Below are positions 6,692-9,182 of a stretch of 9,182 nt of DNA, one piece after another. How positions within the stretch are numbered: position 1 is the first letter of the stretch; each line of letters begins with the position of its first letter. The translations under genes and the position numbers were made by a program. Source of the stretch: Phycisphaeraceae bacterium (GTDB lineage: Bacteria; Planctomycetota; Phycisphaerae; Phycisphaerales; Phycisphaeraceae); NCBI GenBank assembly GCA_020851395.1, contig JADZCW010000303.1, positions 1 to 9,182 of the forward strand, read 5' to 3'. The notes under the pieces were generated by a model. The model searched no databases. It had not been told where the DNA came from and saw only the letters and a list, made by a program, of their open reading frames with translations.

Positions 6692-7801
6692 CTACGCCTG
6701 CCAGGGTTTGAGCGAGTCAGCCGCGAACGGCACGCCGACCTGCCCGGTGATGGCCGAGAACTCGGCGATCTCCGCCTCGGTGAAGATCAACCCGCCGGCC
6801 TTCTGGCTGTTCATGGCAGCGCGGTGCTCGAGCTCGCCGGGCAGCATGGTTCGACCTTCCGGGGGCGAATTGCCGTGCCCGAGGATGTCGGCGACGACGG
6901 CCTTGACGTTCTGGGCCTGGTTGCGACCCTTGGCGAAGGCGCCGCAGTTCAGGGCCTCGGGGTGAATAACCTGGAAGAAGAAATTGGGCGTGGTCTTCTC
7001 GCCGGCCTGGGCGATTTCGGGGCGGGATCGGATCGTCGGCAGCGAGCCGCCGATCAGGCCGGCGACGAGTTCGTTGATCAGTGAGAGACCGTAACCCTTG
7101 TGAGCACCGAAGGGCAACAGGGCAGACACCTGATTCGGATCCGTCGTTTCACGCCCGTCCTTGTCGACGGCCGCGCCCGGGGGGAGTGGCTTGCCCTCGC
7201 GTTTGAACTGCTGGACGCGCCCCATGGCCACGGTGCTGGTGGCCCAATCGATGACGATGGGGAAGCCCACGGCCTCGACGGTGGGGAAGCCCCAGGAGTG
7301 GGGGTTGGTGCCGAGCGTGGGGAATTTGCCTCCGAAGGGCACGACCTCAGCCAGGGCGGCGGTGCAGTTGGTGTAGGCGATGTAGCCCTTCTTGGCGGCC
7401 TCCATGACGTATCCGCCACCCCAGAGGTAGTGGAACGCCTCGTCCACGCTGACCATGCCGACGCCGTACTTGTCGGCGAGGCGGATGCAGGTGTCGATGG
7501 CCTCGAACGCCACGGCCTGGCCGAGCTTCTTGTGGGCGTTCCATCGCTCGGCCGCGGCGAACTTGCCGGGCTGCTTCTCGATCGCAGCCCCGGGGACGCA
7601 GCCCTTGGCCGTCGGGTTGCCCGAGCCGAAGTGATCGTCCAGGTGCAGGGCCTTGAGCGCGTTGTGCGTCTTGATGCCGTGACGGGCGGCCAGCTCGCAG
7701 AAACGGGCGGCTTGGCCCGATTCCTCGTCGGTGAAACCACGCTTGCGGTAAGCGGCCTGCACGATGCGGTTGTGCAGCTCAGCGGGCATGACCCGGTCCA
7801 T
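6692..7801 (-). CDS. Ldh-family NAD(P)-dependent oxidoreductase (type 2 malate/L-lactate dehydrogenase fold)
   Basis: This 369-residue protein belongs to the Ldh family (malate, L-lactate, ureidoglycolate, sulfolactate and 2,3-diketogulonate dehydrogenases), which interconverts 2-hydroxy acids and 2-keto acids with a nicotinamide cofactor. It is unrelated to classical Rossmann lactate dehydrogenase. Visible hallmarks are RHGIKTHN (H41, the conserved SHGI position), AFHYLWGGGY (H124, aligning with the family SNHFGAAGY histidine), LGTNPHSWGFPT (163-174, cofactor-contacting GTNP/GNNP motif), IVIDWATSTVAMG (182-194) and GAHKGYGLSLINELVAGLIGG (232-252). The residues around H124 differ from the family consensus. 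Length is normal for the family (330-370). ATG 7801 is supported by a strong minus-strand GGAGGA at 7810-7815, 8 nt upstream; the ATG four codons later has no such site. It is the first gene of the probable operon with transporter and mannosidase. A sugar-acid substrate is inferred from context. Confidence 0.9.
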   Translation of the reverse strand: MDRVMPAELHNRIVQAAYRKRGFTDEESGQAARFCELAARHGIKTHNALKALHLDDHFGSGNPTAKGCVPGAAIEKQPGKFAAAERWNAHKKLGQAVAFEAIDTCIRLADKYGVGMVSVDEAFHYLWGGGYVMEAAKKGYIAYTNCTAALAEVVPFGGKFPTLGTNPHSWGFPTVEAVGFPIVIDWATSTVAMGRVQQFKREGKPLPPGAAVDKDGRETTDPNQVSALLPFGAHKGYGLSLINELVAGLIGGSLPTIRSRPEIAQAGEKTTPNFFFQVIHPEALNCGAFAKGRNQAQNVKAVVADILGHGNSPPEGRTMLPGELEHRAAMNSQKAGGLIFTEAEIAEFSAITGQVGVPFAADSLKPWQA

Positions 7802-7978
7802 CGGCGCTGTCCTCCAGGGATGGGGTGAAACCGTAAGTTTATCATCTCCCGCCCGGCCGAGCCTTGACGTGGGGCGGGCGGCGAATCACGATGCTGCGGG
7901 TTTCTGATTGTTGCGCACGTCCGGGGGGCGATCGTGCCGCGTGCTGTTCCCACACCCCCCGCCCTGGAGATTCCGTCC
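7802..7978. promoter_or_regulatory. Divergent promoter region between the Ldh operon and the tandem MDR genes
   Basis: This 177-nt region separates two divergently transcribed units and should contain both promoters. Towards the plus strand, TTGACG (7864-7869) is followed after a 17-nt spacer by CACGAT (7887-7892); the -35 is good and the -10 poor. Towards the minus strand, the only AT-rich patch (about 7833-7845) reads TGATAAACT, like an extended -10 with no clear -35. Ribosome sites flank both ends (7810-7815 minus, 7966-7969 plus). I see no convincing operator palindrome. Confidence 0.45.
7966..7969 (+). promoter_or_regulatory. Ribosome binding site that sets the start of the first MDR gene at 7979
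   Basis: GGAG lies 9 nt before ATG 7979. The upstream in-frame ATG at 7934 has no comparable site and would add a 15-residue Pro/Ala-rich leader absent from the adjacent paralogue, whose own N-terminus aligns with residue 1 from ATG 7979. Confidence 0.7.
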
Positions 7979-8989
7979 ATGCGAGGCATCGGCATCGTTT
8001 TCACCGGAAAGGATCAGCTTGAAGTGCGAGACATGGAGGTCGGCGAACCCAAGCCCGACCAGGTGCTCGTCCAAGCCTCGGCCAGCCTGATCAGCACCGG
8101 CACCGAGTGCATCTGCCTGCAGCGCAACTTCGCCCCCGGCACGAACTGGGAGGCGTGGGTTAAATACCCCTTCCACCCCGGCTACAGCATGGCGGGACAG
8201 GTCCTCAAGGCCGGCGACAACGTCAAGACGCTCAAGCCCGGTGATCGCGTGCTGTGCAGCCGACCGCATGCCCAATATCACCTGGTCGGCGCGGACGATG
8301 CGGTGCTCATCCCCGACGGCGTCAGCGACGCCGAGGCCGCCTGGGGCAAGCTCGCCTACATCACCCAGCACGGCTCTAGGCGCGGCGACGTCAAGCTCGG
8401 TGAGGTGGCCGTGGTCATCGGGGCGGGCCTGCTCGGGCAGCTCGTCACGCAGTACGTCAGTCTCTGCGGCGCGGCCGAGGTGGTCGTGGTGGACACCGTG
8501 CCCAAGCGTCTGGAGATGGCTGCCAGCCACGGGGCCACGCGGACGATCTGCAAGCCCATCGACCAGGTCCAGGATGACCTCAAGGCCATCACCGGCGGGG
8601 CGATGGCTGACGTGGTCTTCGACGTCACCGGCCACTGGAGCGTCCTGCCCAAGGCCCTGGAGCTGGTCCGCCGGTTCGGCCGGCTGGTCATCGTCGGCGA
8701 CACAGGTGAGCCGGAGAAACAACATCTCATCCACGGCGTGCTGGCCCGCGACCTGACGATCATGGGCGCCCACGACGTCAACTCGCCCCGGCAGACCACC
8801 GACTTCACCCCCTGGTCGCAGCAGGCGATGACGGGCCTCTTCTATCGATATCTCGCCCAGGGCCGGATGCGCGTGGGCGACCTGATCACACACACCTATA
8901 GTCCCAAGCAGGCGACCGAGGCGTACGGGCTGCTGACCCAGCGCCGCGCCGAGGCCATGGGCGTCATCTTCGATTGGCGGAGCGTTTAG
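7979..8989 (+). CDS. MDR-superfamily dehydrogenase, zinc-site-lacking (first of a tandem pair)
   Basis: This 336-residue cytoplasmic protein is a medium-chain dehydrogenase/reductase that would oxidise or reduce an alcohol or sugar with a nicotinamide cofactor. The N-terminal GroES-like domain contains SLISTGTECIC (36-46), where ordinary zinc enzymes have CGICGTD, and HPGYSMAG (66-73), where they have GHE-G. The usual catalytic zinc ligands are therefore replaced, and the four-cysteine structural zinc loop is absent. This resembles the BchC-like / 'SxISxGTE' branch of the superfamily. The Rossmann domain shows VVIGAGLLGQL (146-155) and EVVVVD (167-172), with D172 at the end of the second strand favouring NAD over NADP. 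Length is normal for this compact branch (about 330). It is followed after only 2 nt by a paralogue, so the pair is co-transcribed. The next gene's N-terminus supports the chosen start. Substrate is unknown; a sugar or polyol is inferred from neighbours. Confidence 0.88.
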   Translation: MRGIGIVFTGKDQLEVRDMEVGEPKPDQVLVQASASLISTGTECICLQRNFAPGTNWEAWVKYPFHPGYSMAGQVLKAGDNVKTLKPGDRVLCSRPHAQYHLVGADDAVLIPDGVSDAEAAWGKLAYITQHGSRRGDVKLGEVAVVIGAGLLGQLVTQYVSLCGAAEVVVVDTVPKRLEMAASHGATRTICKPIDQVQDDLKAITGGAMADVVFDVTGHWSVLPKALELVRRFGRLVIVGDTGEPEKQHLIHGVLARDLTIMGAHDVNSPRQTTDFTPWSQQAMTGLFYRYLAQGRMRVGDLITHTYSPKQATEAYGLLTQRRAEAMGVIFDWRSV

Positions 8990-8991
8990 GC

Positions 8992-9182
8992 ATGAAGTCC
9001 CTCGAGATCATCTTCAACGGGCCGAACCAGGTCGGACACCGCGAGGTCGAGATCGGCGACCCCGGGCCGGACGAACTGTTGGTCCAGACGACCTGCTCGC
9101 TGATCAGCACCGGCACCGAGTGCATCTGCCTCCGCGGGCAGTTCGAGCCCGGCACGAGCTACGCGGGCTGGGTGAAGTACCC
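8992..9182 (+). CDS. Second MDR-superfamily dehydrogenase, N-terminal fragment (3' end outside window)
   Basis: Sixty-three complete codons are visible before the window ends. The protein starts MKSLEIIFNGPNQ and aligns without gaps to the preceding gene, with 34 of 63 residues identical by hand count, including the whole SLISTGTECICL block and the WVKYP segment. It should therefore be another zinc-site-lacking medium-chain dehydrogenase. ATG 8992 lies 2 nt after the previous stop codon, and GGAG at 8979-8982, inside the end of the previous gene, is placed 9 nt before it, so translation of the two is probably coupled. Only the start of the GroES-like domain is visible; the cofactor domain and full length are unseen. 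Confidence 0.85.
   Translation, partial: MKSLEIIFNGPNQVGHREVEIGDPGPDELLVQTTCSLISTGTECICLRGQFEPGTSYAGWVKY

Noticed and set aside
7934..7978. Earlier ATG start for the first MDR gene
   Set aside because: The added 15 residues are not matched in the adjacent paralogue, and the ATG at 7979 has GGAG 9 nt upstream.
7886..8893. A 335-codon minus-strand open frame opposite the first MDR gene, and similar frames at 7078-8004 (-) and 7100-7828 (+)
   Set aside because: All overlap genes with clear family motifs, and their products are compositionally biased shadows.
1..9182. CRISPR arrays, tRNA or rRNA genes, insertion sequences, toxin-antitoxin or defence genes
   Set aside because: I looked for repeat-spacer patterns, transposase motifs, terminal inverted repeats and small gene pairs and saw none. 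The window reads as an ordinary metabolic region.
2667..9182. A 3-keto-glycoside (oxidative) glycan cleavage pathway
   Set aside because: It would suit a locus rich in dehydrogenases, but no Gfo/Idh/MocA-type oxidoreductase or keto-glycoside lyase/hydrolase is visible, and GH38 uses a classical retaining mechanism.

Overview
The window is a GC-rich, gene-dense bacterial segment carrying carbohydrate-active and oxidoreductase genes. Several traits together suggest a member of the PVC group, most likely a planctomycete: a CE15-like esterase fused to a second hydrolase domain, a GH38 alpha-mannosidase without a signal peptide, an Ldh-family sugar-acid-type dehydrogenase, and tandem dehydrogenases of the medium-chain superfamily lacking the usual zinc ligands. 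This placement is inferred from gene content and base composition. No rRNA, tRNA or other taxonomic marker is present.

Layout, left to right. (1) Positions 1-311 (+) are the C-terminal end of an aldo/keto reductase. (2) 312-437 is a short intergenic stretch with one terminator-like hairpin. (3) 438-2603 (+) is a 721-residue double-domain alpha/beta hydrolase. Its N-terminal half has a complete-looking CE15-like (glucuronoyl-esterase-type) active site. Its C-terminal half has lost the nucleophilic serine and apparently the histidine. (4) 2605-2632 is a strong hairpin with an A-tract before it and a T-tract after it, placed as a terminator shared by the convergent genes on either side. (5) 2667-7801 (-) is a three-gene, probably co-transcribed block. 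In transcription order it holds an Ldh-family NAD(P)-dependent dehydrogenase, an MFS transporter starting with GTG, and a GH38 alpha-mannosidase with all four zinc ligands visible. (6) 7802-7978 is a divergent promoter region. (7) 7979-8989 (+) and 8992-9182 (+, cut by the window edge) are tandem paralogous MDR dehydrogenases, 2 nt apart and about 54% identical over the visible overlap.

How the genes may work together (inference): the transporter would bring a mannose-containing glycoside or oligosaccharide into the cell, the cytoplasmic GH38 enzyme would release mannose from it, and the Ldh-type and MDR enzymes would interconvert the resulting sugar, polyol or sugar acid. The esterase next door could remove a uronate ester. 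No regulator, binding protein or polysaccharide lyase is present, so the true substrate cannot be read from this window. Most other long open frames here, including very long antisense ones, are side effects of GC-rich codon use.
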